Assembly (NCBI RefSeq): GCF_002006355.2
Contig: NZ_CP096980.1
Span: 558,001 to 622,000, forward strand
Length of the DNA stretch: 64,000 nucleotides
From: Clostridium felsineum DSM 794
Lineage (GTDB): Bacteria > Bacillota > Clostridia > Clostridiales > Clostridiaceae
Direction of reading: 5' to 3'
Numbering within the stretch: position 1 is the stretch's first letter; the number at the start of each line of letters is the position of its first letter. Both the position numbers and the translations under genes were made by a program. Positions 8,554-17,524 of the stretch are shown here, piece by piece. Under the pieces are notes generated by a model. The model was given only the letters and a program-made list of their open reading frames with translations. It searched no databases and was not told the DNA's origin.

Positions 8554-10284
8554 ATGATTGAGGCCGAAGAGACTATTTACAAGGGTGAGCAGTGTAAGGC
8601 AGAAGCTCTAGAATGTTTATGGAAATCCCAATCGGAGCAATTATCTATGCTAAAAGCTTTTTTTATTGAGAATGGTAGTGTATCTAATGAGCTGAAAAGT
8701 TATTTACAACAGGCTAATTCTTGTCAAAGAGATGCATATAAGAATTTTGTTGAAATACAGACAGAGCTTATTAATATGGATAAAGAAATGCTTGAATTAA
8801 ACAAAAAGGAAATAAAACGTTTTGAAATACAGCTAAAGGAAGTACCACTTAAAAAGAATAAAATATCCTTTGAGAGAGGAACAGTACTTTTATCAGAGAT
8901 TAAAGACAAGTATTATAGTTCAATTAAAGAATGCCTTATTGAAAGTGGTTACAAAGTACAGGGTGTGCCGTTTTTTAGCTCATATAACGATAGAAAAAAA
9001 GTATTTGAGGAATTGCCCAAGGATGTAGTTGGCTTTATTTTATTAATGAATGAAAATAGCACATATACTGATTTTAAACATTTATATTTTTGCATGAAAC
9101 ATTTTTTAGAGAAATCATCTGATTTTACTATAAAGAAAAAGTTTATTATGGGTATTAGCTTTCAAGATGGAAAATTTGGACTTATGAATGAATCAGAAGA
9201 GGTTACACAGGGAAGTCTTAGTGGACTTATTAAAAGTCTCAATAAAGAGCTGAAGGATGCTTTTACTATAAAAATGCTAGATCTCAGTCGTAAACTACCG
9301 GCATATAGGTGCAAAATGATTTTAAATGAAGAACTTAATACGGAAGATGATTGTATAGAAATTGGAAGAGATGAAGATGGTAGAAGATATACTTTAGAAC
9401 TAAAGGAAAAGTATGAAGAAGAAAAGGTAGGTATTCAACCATCAAAAGAAGATGTTTTTGTTGTATCTGGTGGAGCAAAAGGAATTACAGCCGCATGCAT
9501 TATAGAATTATGTAGAAGATATTCTTGTAAGTTTATAATTCTTGGACGTTCTGAATTAATAGAGAAGGAAGAGAGCCAATTAGCGGCAGCTAAAACAAGA
9601 GATGAACTAATAAAGGTATTGTTAAATCAAATAGCAGAAAAAAATATATCATGTAAACCTTCAGAAGTAATGTATAAAGCAAGTAAAATCCTTAGTCAAA
9701 GAGAAATTAAAAATACAATTGAAAAATTAAATGCTGCTAGTAAAAGAGTAGTATATTGTAGTTGTGATATTTTGGAGGAGATTTCAGTAAAGAAGGCTAT
9801 AGATAGAGCAAAAGAGAAAATGGGACAAATTACTGGATTTATTCATGGAGCGGGAGTAATACGAGATAAAAAAATTGATATGAAAACTGAGGAAGATTTC
9901 CGTTTGGTGTATGGAACAAAGTGTTTAGGAGCTAAAAACATTTTAAATGCAATTAATGAGGAAAATCTTAAGTATATAATCTTCTTTAGTTCAGTGTCAG
10001 GTTATTTTGGGAATGCAGGTCAAACAGATTATGCTGCTGCTAATGAATATTTAAATAAGTTAGCATTTAAATTAAAGCAGAAATATCCACAAAAGGTAGT
10101 TATGTCGATTAATTGGGGACCATGGGATGCTGGTATGGTAAGTGAACAATTAAAAAAGAGTGTAGAGAAACGTGGAAGAAGGCTTATTTCAATTAAAGAG
10201 GGGATAAAATACTTTATGGATCAATTTACGCAAAAACATGATGATGGAGTGTGTCAGTGTGTAATATATGATTTGAATAAATAA
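8554..10284 (+). CDS. Stand-alone ketoreductase of the Pfa-like synthase
   Basis: The protein (576 aa) carries a polyketide-type ketoreductase in its second half. The NADPH site is SGGAKGITA at about 304-312, and the active site is FFSSVSG with Tyr493 in DYAAAN. This matches the KR portion of PfaA. The first 110 residues are strongly helical (possible coiled coil) and resemble the helical linker before the ACP of the upstream KS protein, so they may dock the two halves of a split PfaA. Residues about 110-300 would be the structural half of the KR. The start is ATG 8554 behind AAGGAGG, one base after the previous stop; an upstream GTG in frame lies inside the previous gene and is unlikely. Confidence 0.88.
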   Translation: MIEAEETIYKGEQCKAEALECLWKSQSEQLSMLKAFFIENGSVSNELKSYLQQANSCQRDAYKNFVEIQTELINMDKEMLELNKKEIKRFEIQLKEVPLKKNKISFERGTVLLSEIKDKYYSSIKECLIESGYKVQGVPFFSSYNDRKKVFEELPKDVVGFILLMNENSTYTDFKHLYFCMKHFLEKSSDFTIKKKFIMGISFQDGKFGLMNESEEVTQGSLSGLIKSLNKELKDAFTIKMLDLSRKLPAYRCKMILNEELNTEDDCIEIGRDEDGRRYTLELKEKYEEEKVGIQPSKEDVFVVSGGAKGITAACIIELCRRYSCKFIILGRSELIEKEESQLAAAKTRDELIKVLLNQIAEKNISCKPSEVMYKASKILSQREIKNTIEKLNAASKRVVYCSCDILEEISVKKAIDRAKEKMGQITGFIHGAGVIRDKKIDMKTEEDFRLVYGTKCLGAKNILNAINEENLKYIIFFSSVSGYFGNAGQTDYAAANEYLNKLAFKLKQKYPQKVVMSINWGPWDAGMVSEQLKKSVEKRGRRLISIKEGIKYFMDQFTQKHDDGVCQCVIYDLNK

Positions 10285-10313
10285 TTATAAAGCAAGGGGA
10301 GGTGAAAATTCAT

Positions 10314-13300
10314 ATGGGAAATAAAATATCAATTTGCGGTATGGGTATTTGTATAGGTTCAGTTAGAAATACAAAAAAGCTCATAGAGTATGTTGTTGAT
10401 AACAAAGAATTAAAAGAATCAAAAAAAAGAGATGAAGAAGAAATTGCATTAAAGGAAGCCTTTGAAGGGATAAATAAAAATGATGAAATTATAGTTTATT
10501 CGGATGATAAGGTAGATATAAGTTTTTTTGATAGTAGGGTAATTAAGGTTAATGAAATTAGTGGAATAAAGCTTTTAAAGATAATTAAAGAGTGCCAAGA
10601 GTTACTATATGGTAATAAGGTAAAATACGCTGTACTAGTAGGTCATACAAAGTATCCCAAACCAGGCTGTGCAGTTATTGTTATGGGAAAGTATAATTCC
10701 AATTTACCATATATGGAACATGTTATAGAGTGTGACAATAGTAAAATTGATGGTGAATTTAATTTTGTTGATGCATCCTATGAGTTCTCGGTGTTTACAA
10801 AAATTATAGTTAAGACTCTAGAGGTGTCAAGTGGTTTGAAGTTAAAGGCAAAACAGCCGGTAAATGAGATACGATATTTGTGGACAGATAGCAGAAAAAA
10901 GGTAAGGTATCTAGAAATTGAAGCGGAGAAAGATAAATGTTATGCAAAAATTAGTGAGGCAGAGTACTGTAAAAATCCAAAGCTATTATGTAAAAAGTTT
11001 ATAATTCCAATTTCATTTTCTAATAGTCAACAATTGAATGATTATTTAAAGAAGTTAGAAGAAAGATTAAATAATAGTACATTGAAAGAACTTTCAGAGG
11101 AGTACTTGAGACTTTATAAAAAAAATACTGATTTAAATCAAACAATTGTTTTTGTCATACAAGACAGTAAAAGTTTATTAGAAGAATTAAAATACATAAT
11201 GAACTTAAGAGAAAAAATAATGGAAAGTGGATTTTTATGGGAGGGGAAGGATGGGTCCTTTTTCATAGCTAGAGGTAATAATCCTTCTAAAATAGTGTGT
11301 ATGAGTCCGCCTGGTGGTATGGTGAAGAAAGGAGCTTTTTACAGCCTATATTCACTATTTCCTGAAATAAAAAAACAGATAGAGGATGAGCTCTTTTATA
11401 TTAAGGGTGACTCAAACGAAATGGTTTCACGCTATTTGTATGAAGCTGCATTAAATCAAATTAGTCTTCTAATATTAAAGAATTTTGGCGTTACTCCCAA
11501 TAAAATGGTAGGGGCAAGTATGGGAGAAATCTCTCTATTCCTATCCAAAAATGTGCTAGCGAGTAAACTTTCAAGCATATCAACAGAGGAAAGAGAAAAA
11601 GCTATGACAAATGTTGTTAGTATAATTTCTGATGCGTTTAATAAACAGAAGGAATTGAGTTTTTCTTACTTTGGACGAGAAGTTCCTTTATTACAAAAGT
11701 GGTATTTAAGGTGCGATGTTGAACGTGTAAAGAAAGCAATTGAAGAAGAAAATGAAGTGTTTTTATTTATTATTGGTTCTGAAAGTGATGTGATAATAAG
11801 TGGTGAGGAAAAGTCCTGTGAAAGAGTAATAAAAAAATTGGGCTGCATTAGTTCGAAAATTAATGATCCAAGCTTTGTACATACACCTGTTATGGAACCT
11901 GCAATGGATTTAGTTGTTAAATCAATAGAAAAAATTCAAGAGTATATACCAACTAACGAGATTCCATATGATATTTACAGTACCTATTTAAAAAGACCGT
12001 TGGATGATAGTGTAGAAATGTATGCTGAGAATATTGGATATATACTATCAAAAACAGTTGATTTTGCAGGTGTTATATCAAAAATATATGATGATGGGGG
12101 AAGATTATTTTTTGATTTGAGTTCAGGAAATTTGTGTGGAAGTTGGGCTAAGGAATGCTTAAAGGATAAGATGGATGTACAAATTTTTTCTTTGTTTGAC
12201 AAGGAGAATAGTACAGATAACTTCTTGAGAATATTTGCAAAATTAATAGCTTATCATGCTGATATTGATATAGATAAGTTTGTTAATTGTTTTGAATTTA
12301 TAGAAGCAAATTCAAATAAGCCCAATGAATTATCAGATGAATACCAAATATTTATTCACAAATATATTGAAAGGCAAGTACAAAACAATAAATTTGCGCT
12401 GAAAAAGTATTTTGAAAGTGAAACTGAACTGTTAAAGCAGGTACTTCAAATTGAAGCTAGAAAAGAAAAAAAATATTTGTGGAATAGAGAAGAGATTGTA
12501 CATATGACGGATATATCTATGGCAGATGTTCTTGGAGATAGATACAGAGAGGCTGATAAGTATCTGGTCAGAGCTAGAATGCCATTACCCCCATTTTTAT
12601 TTGTATCACGTATTTTATCAATTGATGCTGAATTTGGTGAATTACGTCCTTCAGAAATAGTAATGGAATATGATATTGACGAAGAATTCATTTTTAAAAC
12701 AGGAAAGAATGAAATATCCAGTGTATTTATAGGAGAGGCTTCTCATATAGGAATTTTTTTAGCGGCATATATTGGTATTGATATAATTTCAAAAGGAAAA
12801 TTAAAATTTAGAATTACAGATGTAACGTCAGTTATTAAAGAAGAGAAGATTTTTAGGGTAGGAGATACCTTTAGACTTGTATATAGGATTGATAGATTTG
12901 TAAGAAAAGGGTCTACTACATTGTTATTTTGTTCCTATGATAATTATTCAGGAGGAAAGCTTATTTCAACAACAAAGGCAATTGGAGGCTTCTTTACTCA
13001 AAAGGAATTGGACAGCGCTACAGGTATTGTAAATAAGTTTGAAGTAACAAACAATATTGAGGGAAAAGAGTTTTTGCATTTTTCACAATCAACTAAGACA
13101 GAATATGATTCTACTTATACACGTGAGTTTTTTGAAGGTAATATAAATGAATGTTTTCATGGAAATTCATCGGTTACATTTGATGAGCAGAGAATAAGAA
13201 ATAAAAATGCAATTATGGTAGATGAAATACTTAAAATAAACTATCAAGGTGGTAAATATAAAAGTGGCTATATTTGTGCACAAAAATATTTAGATGCATC

Positions 13301-13643
13301 CTTTTGGGCATTTAAAGCACACTTTAAAAATGATCCTGTTCTTCCTGGAACAACAATGCTAGAAGGACTTAATCAGACAATGGAATTTTTGTGTGCACAT
13401 GCTGGATTATTTGGATACTATGATAAAACAAGATACTATGAGGCGGCAAATTCTACTATGAAAGTATGCTTTCGTGGACAAGTTCGCCCAATACAGTCAA
13501 TTTTGAAATATGAAATTCATGTAAAGAGTAGTGAAAAAACTAATAATGGTATTTACATTACAATCGATGGTGATGTTACATGGAATAATATACATGTTAT
13601 ACACCAAGAAAATATGGTTTACCGAATCATTGGGGAAGAGTGA
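10314..13643 (+). CDS. PfaB/PfaC-like fusion: degenerate KS remnant, AT, double hot-dog dehydratase
   Basis: This 1109-residue protein combines parts that Pfa systems keep in PfaB and PfaC. The N-terminus (ISICGMGICIGS) looks like the catalytically empty KS-like region of PfaB. An acyltransferase (about 325-650) follows, with Ser about 402 in GASMGEIS and His in VHTPVM. Two FabA-like hot-dog domains come next: the first (about 735-920, starting ISMADVLGDRYREADKY) matches PfaC DH1. The second has the active histidine in AHFKNDPVLPGTTMLEG (about 1002), matching PfaC DH2. The KS and chain-length-factor pair of PfaC is missing. Start chosen at ATG 10314, ten bases after GGGGAGG, rather than the GTG overlapping that site. 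Likely dehydrates and perhaps isomerises the growing chain. Confidence 0.85.
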   Translation: MGNKISICGMGICIGSVRNTKKLIEYVVDNKELKESKKRDEEEIALKEAFEGINKNDEIIVYSDDKVDISFFDSRVIKVNEISGIKLLKIIKECQELLYGNKVKYAVLVGHTKYPKPGCAVIVMGKYNSNLPYMEHVIECDNSKIDGEFNFVDASYEFSVFTKIIVKTLEVSSGLKLKAKQPVNEIRYLWTDSRKKVRYLEIEAEKDKCYAKISEAEYCKNPKLLCKKFIIPISFSNSQQLNDYLKKLEERLNNSTLKELSEEYLRLYKKNTDLNQTIVFVIQDSKSLLEELKYIMNLREKIMESGFLWEGKDGSFFIARGNNPSKIVCMSPPGGMVKKGAFYSLYSLFPEIKKQIEDELFYIKGDSNEMVSRYLYEAALNQISLLILKNFGVTPNKMVGASMGEISLFLSKNVLASKLSSISTEEREKAMTNVVSIISDAFNKQKELSFSYFGREVPLLQKWYLRCDVERVKKAIEEENEVFLFIIGSESDVIISGEEKSCERVIKKLGCISSKINDPSFVHTPVMEPAMDLVVKSIEKIQEYIPTNEIPYDIYSTYLKRPLDDSVEMYAENIGYILSKTVDFAGVISKIYDDGGRLFFDLSSGNLCGSWAKECLKDKMDVQIFSLFDKENSTDNFLRIFAKLIAYHADIDIDKFVNCFEFIEANSNKPNELSDEYQIFIHKYIERQVQNNKFALKKYFESETELLKQVLQIEARKEKKYLWNREEIVHMTDISMADVLGDRYREADKYLVRARMPLPPFLFVSRILSIDAEFGELRPSEIVMEYDIDEEFIFKTGKNEISSVFIGEASHIGIFLAAYIGIDIISKGKLKFRITDVTSVIKEEKIFRVGDTFRLVYRIDRFVRKGSTTLLFCSYDNYSGGKLISTTKAIGGFFTQKELDSATGIVNKFEVTNNIEGKEFLHFSQSTKTEYDSTYTREFFEGNINECFHGNSSVTFDEQRIRNKNAIMVDEILKINYQGGKYKSGYICAQKYLDASFWAFKAHFKNDPVLPGTTMLEGLNQTMEFLCAHAGLFGYYDKTRYYEAANSTMKVCFRGQVRPIQSILKYEIHVKSSEKTNNGIYITIDGDVTWNNIHVIHQENMVYRIIGEE

Positions 13644-13654
13644 GGTAGATATAA

Positions 13655-15190
13655 TTGGCTTATTTAAATAAGGAAAATTGTTTGAAGATATTGGCTAGTA
13701 GTAAGTGCGACACAATTTATATTGTAAAAAAAGATGGTGTGTTTTTAGCAGCAGACTCGCTAGAAAAAGGACAAAAAGCTGTTGCTAAAATACCTAATAT
13801 AAAACCAGGGATGTTTGGTAGTGAAGAATTTAAAAACGATTATCATGTTAAGTATGCATTATGTGGTGGTGCAATGGCAAACTCAATTGCATCAACTAAA
13901 ATGGTAATTGAGCTCGGAAAGCATGGATTTATAGGGTCTTTCGGCGCAGGGGGATGTTCTAATAGTGTTATAGAGAAAGCAATTGATGAAATTCAGAAAG
14001 AACTTAAAGCTGGAAACTTTATGATAAATATGCTTGCAACTCGAAACAGTATTAAAGAAATGGAATTAGCAGAGTTACTTATTAGAAAAAATGTAACAGC
14101 TGTAGAGGCATCTGCCTACATAAGAATATCTGAAGCACTTATTTATTATCGTGTAAATGGATTGAAACGTAAAAAGGATGGTACAGTTTTTATACCACAT
14201 AAGATAATGGCTAAGATTTCACGTGAAGAGGTTTTAAGGTTATTTTTAACACCACCTGACGAAAGAATTGTAAATAGATTATTAGAAACCAGGAGAATAT
14301 CTATAGATGAAGCATTGCTTGCAAAAGAAATCCCAATGGCAGATGACATTACAGTAGAAGCAGATTCAGGTGGACACACAGATGGAAGGCCATTAGTATC
14401 TATGTTACCTTCTATGATAGCTTTAAGTAATAGGCTTCAAAACCAATATAATTACAAAAGAAAAGTACGTATTGGTGCAGGAGGAGGAATTGGCACAGGA
14501 CTTTCTGCGTTAGGAGCATTTTTAATGGGAGCATCATATGTAGTAACTGGTTCAATTAATCAATCTTGTGTGGAAGCTGGAACTTCAAGCTATGTAAAAG
14601 AAATATTAAAAGATGTGGAAATGGCAGATGTGGTAATGGCACCCTGCGCAGATATGTTTGAAATTGGAGGAAGAGTTCAAGTTATAAAAAAAGGAACTAT
14701 GTATGCACAAAATGCACAAAGATTGTATGAATATTATTTAAAATATACATCTCTTGATGAGATACCTGATAAAGAAAAAGAAAAAATTCAAAAGAGAATA
14801 TTAAAAAGGAATTTTGAAGATATTTGGGAGAATACGAAAGAGTATTTTAAAAAAATTGATCCGTCAAAAATTAAGGATGCAGAAGAAAATGGTAAGAAAA
14901 AGATGGCATTGATATTTCGATGGTATTTGGGAAGTTCTTCGCGTTGGGCAGTTAATGGAGATTTAGAACATAAAATGGATATGCAAATTTGGTGCGGTCA
15001 ATCTTTAGGTGCTTTTAATCAGTGGGTTAAAGGAACATATTTAGAGTTAGCAAAAGATAGAAAAGTAGCAGAAGTATCCTATCAAATATTAAAGGGAGCA
15101 GCGTACTCCTATATTATAAATTTGTTGAGAATGTATCAAGTGGATACATCTAGTTATTCGAATTTTACAATAGAAAAGGGGAATATATGA
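13655..15190 (+). CDS. pfaD: PfaD-like FMN enoyl reductase
   Basis: This 511-residue protein belongs to the PfaD branch of the nitronate monooxygenase-like TIM barrels, the trans-acting enoyl reductase of polyunsaturated fatty acid synthases and of some trans-AT polyketide synthases. Recognisable parts are ALCGGAMANSIASTKMV, GFIGSFGAGG, the HTDGRP stretch, and the flavin-phosphate loop GAGGGIGTG with GASYVVTGSINQSCVEAG. The start is TTG, eleven bases after a GAGG site that overlaps the stop region of the previous gene. The 3' end overlaps the next gene by four bases (ATGA). It would set the degree of saturation of the chain together with the KR and dehydratase proteins. Confidence 0.92.
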   Translation: MAYLNKENCLKILASSKCDTIYIVKKDGVFLAADSLEKGQKAVAKIPNIKPGMFGSEEFKNDYHVKYALCGGAMANSIASTKMVIELGKHGFIGSFGAGGCSNSVIEKAIDEIQKELKAGNFMINMLATRNSIKEMELAELLIRKNVTAVEASAYIRISEALIYYRVNGLKRKKDGTVFIPHKIMAKISREEVLRLFLTPPDERIVNRLLETRRISIDEALLAKEIPMADDITVEADSGGHTDGRPLVSMLPSMIALSNRLQNQYNYKRKVRIGAGGGIGTGLSALGAFLMGASYVVTGSINQSCVEAGTSSYVKEILKDVEMADVVMAPCADMFEIGGRVQVIKKGTMYAQNAQRLYEYYLKYTSLDEIPDKEKEKIQKRILKRNFEDIWENTKEYFKKIDPSKIKDAEENGKKKMALIFRWYLGSSSRWAVNGDLEHKMDMQIWCGQSLGAFNQWVKGTYLELAKDRKVAEVSYQILKGAAYSYIINLLRMYQVDTSSYSNFTIEKGNI

Positions 15191-16728
15191 TGCGAGAGAA
15201 TGAAGTAAACTCATTGAAGAAGTTAATTGATTATAGTGCTGATTTATATGGAGAAAAGGATTTTATTCGTTTTAAAAAAGATAAATATCAAGTAGAGTCT
15301 AGAAGTTTCTTAGATGTGAAAAATGCTTCTGAAGCCTTTTCAAAAATGCTTAGCATGAAAGGGATTGAAAATGTACATTTTGCAATAGCAGGCAATACAT
15401 CATTTGAATGGATAGCTGCCTACTTTGGAATTGTAAATAGTTCAAATGTCATTATTCCTTATGATAAAAAAGAAACACCTAGGGAATTAGAAAAGCTATT
15501 AGAGCATTCGGATACTGAAGGTATGATTTTTGATAGTACACAGAAGAAAAACTTAGCATATATAAGGGAGCATAATAAGAATATAAAGTATTTTATATCA
15601 TTAGATGCAGCTGAGGATGAAGGCGATATAATCTCACTTAAAAAAGTATTTGAAAAGTATAAAGGCGGATTTTCCAAGGAAATAGATAATGAAAAGGTAT
15701 GTACTATTTTATACACTTCAGGTACAACTGGTAAACGAAAAGGTGTTATGCTAACGCAGAAGAGTTTATCAAGAGATACCATGAATTTTCGTGAAAAAGC
15801 TTTTGATGATGACCCATGTGTAAAATTATCAGTTTTACCAATACACCATACATTTTGCTTTTCATGTGATGTTTTGGCATCACTTCGTTTTGGATATACT
15901 ATCTGTATAAGTAGTTCAGTAGGAAGCATTTTTGCAGATTGCCAAATATATCATCCTACAAGAATGAGTATTGTGCCAGCTATAATAAAATTTATATATG
16001 AAACAATAATGAAGAAGGCAGCAGAAAATCCTAATGTTTCTGTTAACGAAATAGCTAAAAGTATGCTAGGAGGGAATATTGTTGGATTGGCAGGTGGAGG
16101 AGCATATGCAGATCCAAAGTTACTACTTAATATGGCTAAGATTGGCATACCTGCATTTGTTGGATATGGTATGACGGAGTGTTCTACAACTGTTTCGACC
16201 AGTAGTATAAGACATAATAAAATAGGATCAGTAGGAAGATTATTAAATAATACAGAAATGAAAGTGGTTGATAATGAAATTGTCATAAGAAGTGAAAGTC
16301 TTATGAAAGGATATTATAAAAATCAAAAAGCTACTGAAGAGGTTATGAAGAATGGTTGGTTAAAAACGGGAGATTATGGATATATAGATGAAGAAGGATA
16401 TGTATTTATTACAGGAAGAAAGAAAAATCTTATTATTTTATCAAACGGAGAAAATGTATCACCAGAAGAGGTTGAAGCAAAGCTGTATGAAGAAGATATT
16501 ATAAAAGAAGTAGTTGTTTATGGAAAAAATAATAAAATCTATGCTGAAATTTTTCCGAACAATGATTTTATGGAGAGAGAAAATATAAAAAATGTACAAG
16601 ATGAGATTGCAAGAGCAGTTTTTCGTGCAAATCAAAAATTACCAGTATATAAAAAAGTAGAGAGTTTTGTTATTAGAAATATAGAGTTTGAAAAAACATC
16701 ATCAAACAAGATCAAAAGGAATATATAA
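15187..16728 (+). CDS. AMP-forming acyl-CoA/acyl-ACP ligase
   Basis: The 513-residue enzyme is a full-length member of the ANL adenylating superfamily, closest in feel to long-chain acyl-CoA synthetases. It has the P-loop ILYTSGTTGKRKGV at about 175-188, GYGMTECS, the TGD (GWLKTGDYGYID) and GRKKNLIILSNGENVSPEEVE motifs, and a C-terminal SSNKIKR lysine region. It overlaps pfaD by four bases, so it is translationally coupled. In the cluster it could activate a starter acid, reactivate a released chain for the NRPS, or recycle hydrolysed product; the sequence does not decide between these. It is the last gene of the operon before a structured intergenic stretch. Confidence 0.88.
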   Translation: MMRENEVNSLKKLIDYSADLYGEKDFIRFKKDKYQVESRSFLDVKNASEAFSKMLSMKGIENVHFAIAGNTSFEWIAAYFGIVNSSNVIIPYDKKETPRELEKLLEHSDTEGMIFDSTQKKNLAYIREHNKNIKYFISLDAAEDEGDIISLKKVFEKYKGGFSKEIDNEKVCTILYTSGTTGKRKGVMLTQKSLSRDTMNFREKAFDDDPCVKLSVLPIHHTFCFSCDVLASLRFGYTICISSSVGSIFADCQIYHPTRMSIVPAIIKFIYETIMKKAAENPNVSVNEIAKSMLGGNIVGLAGGGAYADPKLLLNMAKIGIPAFVGYGMTECSTTVSTSSIRHNKIGSVGRLLNNTEMKVVDNEIVIRSESLMKGYYKNQKATEEVMKNGWLKTGDYGYIDEEGYVFITGRKKNLIILSNGENVSPEEVEAKLYEEDIIKEVVVYGKNNKIYAEIFPNNDFMERENIKNVQDEIARAVFRANQKLPVYKKVESFVIRNIEFEKTSSNKIKRNI

Positions 16729-16734
16729 ATACAA

Positions 16735-16809
16735 TAGGGCTCTAAGCGACGGCTTAAGAGTCCTATACCTATAGTTGCTGGAACACTATGCGCCAAGCAG
16801 TGACTGTAG
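16735..16809 (+). other. Two-hairpin structured RNA at the end of the biosynthetic operon
   Basis: Hairpin 1 (16735-16765) pairs TAGGGCTCT and AAGC with GCTT and AGAGTCCTA across a GACG loop. Hairpin 2 (16769-16809) pairs CTATAGT, TGCT and GG with CC, AGCA and ACTGTAG, with bulges. The pair is unusually GC-rich for this genome. Only a poor T-run follows (TTATTT), so it may be an imperfect terminator, an mRNA 3'-end stabiliser or a small RNA. The rest of the gap to 17024 is AT-rich. Confidence 0.45.
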
Positions 16810-16924
16810 TTATTTAGATATAATAAAGATAAGTTAGATATATTTCATGAGATCAGTTTACATTTATGTAAGTATGTCATCATAAAATCAATCAAATTCA
16901 TTAAAAGTAAATAATAAATACTAC

Positions 16925-17004
16925 TTGTAATTTATGTATAAATGATGTACTATATAGTTAGTTGCTAAACAGTTTAATACCTAAACAGTATAGTACCTAA
17001 ATCA
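16925..17004 (+). promoter_or_regulatory. Promoter and triple direct repeat before the marR gene
   Basis: A sigma-A-like promoter reads TTGTAA (16925), 17 bases, TACTAT (16948-16953). Just downstream are three direct repeats CTAAACAG (16965), CTAAACAG (16981) and CTAAATCA (16997), each 16 bases apart. Their position over the likely transcription start suggests autoregulation by the MarR protein; this is inference. Confidence 0.55.
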
Positions 17005-17024
17005 TAAGTTTAGTAGGAGGAAAA

Positions 17025-17495
17025 ATGAAGGATAATGAGGCACTTATACAGCAAATAGAGAGAATTATACACAAGTACACGCAGATGGAAAAAAGAAGAC
17101 GCTTTTATGGAACTAATATTAGTTTGACATATGCAGAAATTCATACAATAGATACTATTGGATCTAATGATGGAATTAATATTACGCAGTTAGCTCTATT
17201 AAAAGGTATAACTAAAGGCGCAGTTTCTCAAATGATTTACAAACTCATAGATAAGGGGCTTGTTATAAAAGAGGCATCACCTAAATCTGATGTGGAAGTA
17301 GTTTTGAAGCTTACGGAAAGTGGTAAAAAAGCATATAATGCGCATTTGGAGTTTCATAGAAAGAAAAATGAAGTTATGTGTGATAGGCTACTAAATGATA
17401 TGACTGAGGAAAGTTATATAAAACTTAAAAGGGGTATGGAATCCTTTGAAAGAATGTTAGATAGACTAAGTGAACTAGATAAAGATAATAATTAA
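17025..17495 (+). CDS. MarR family transcriptional regulator
   Basis: The 156-residue protein has a MarR-type winged helix: LTYAEIHTIDTIGSNDGINITQLALLKGITKGAVSQ-like recognition helices, then the wing (KEASPKSDVEVVLKLTESG) and a C-terminal dimerisation helix. Family members usually repress a neighbouring efflux or detoxification operon and are released by small ligands. It is followed at 29 bases by the RnfC-like gene and then a MATE exporter, so all three may be one unit. The triple repeat upstream is the candidate operator. Start ATG behind AGGAGG. Confidence 0.88.
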   Translation: MKDNEALIQQIERIIHKYTQMEKRRRFYGTNISLTYAEIHTIDTIGSNDGINITQLALLKGITKGAVSQMIYKLIDKGLVIKEASPKSDVEVVLKLTESGKKAYNAHLEFHRKKNEVMCDRLLNDMTEESYIKLKRGMESFERMLDRLSELDKDNN

Positions 17496-17524
17496 AAAAA
17501 TATTTACGGGGGAGTTGTTGAGGT

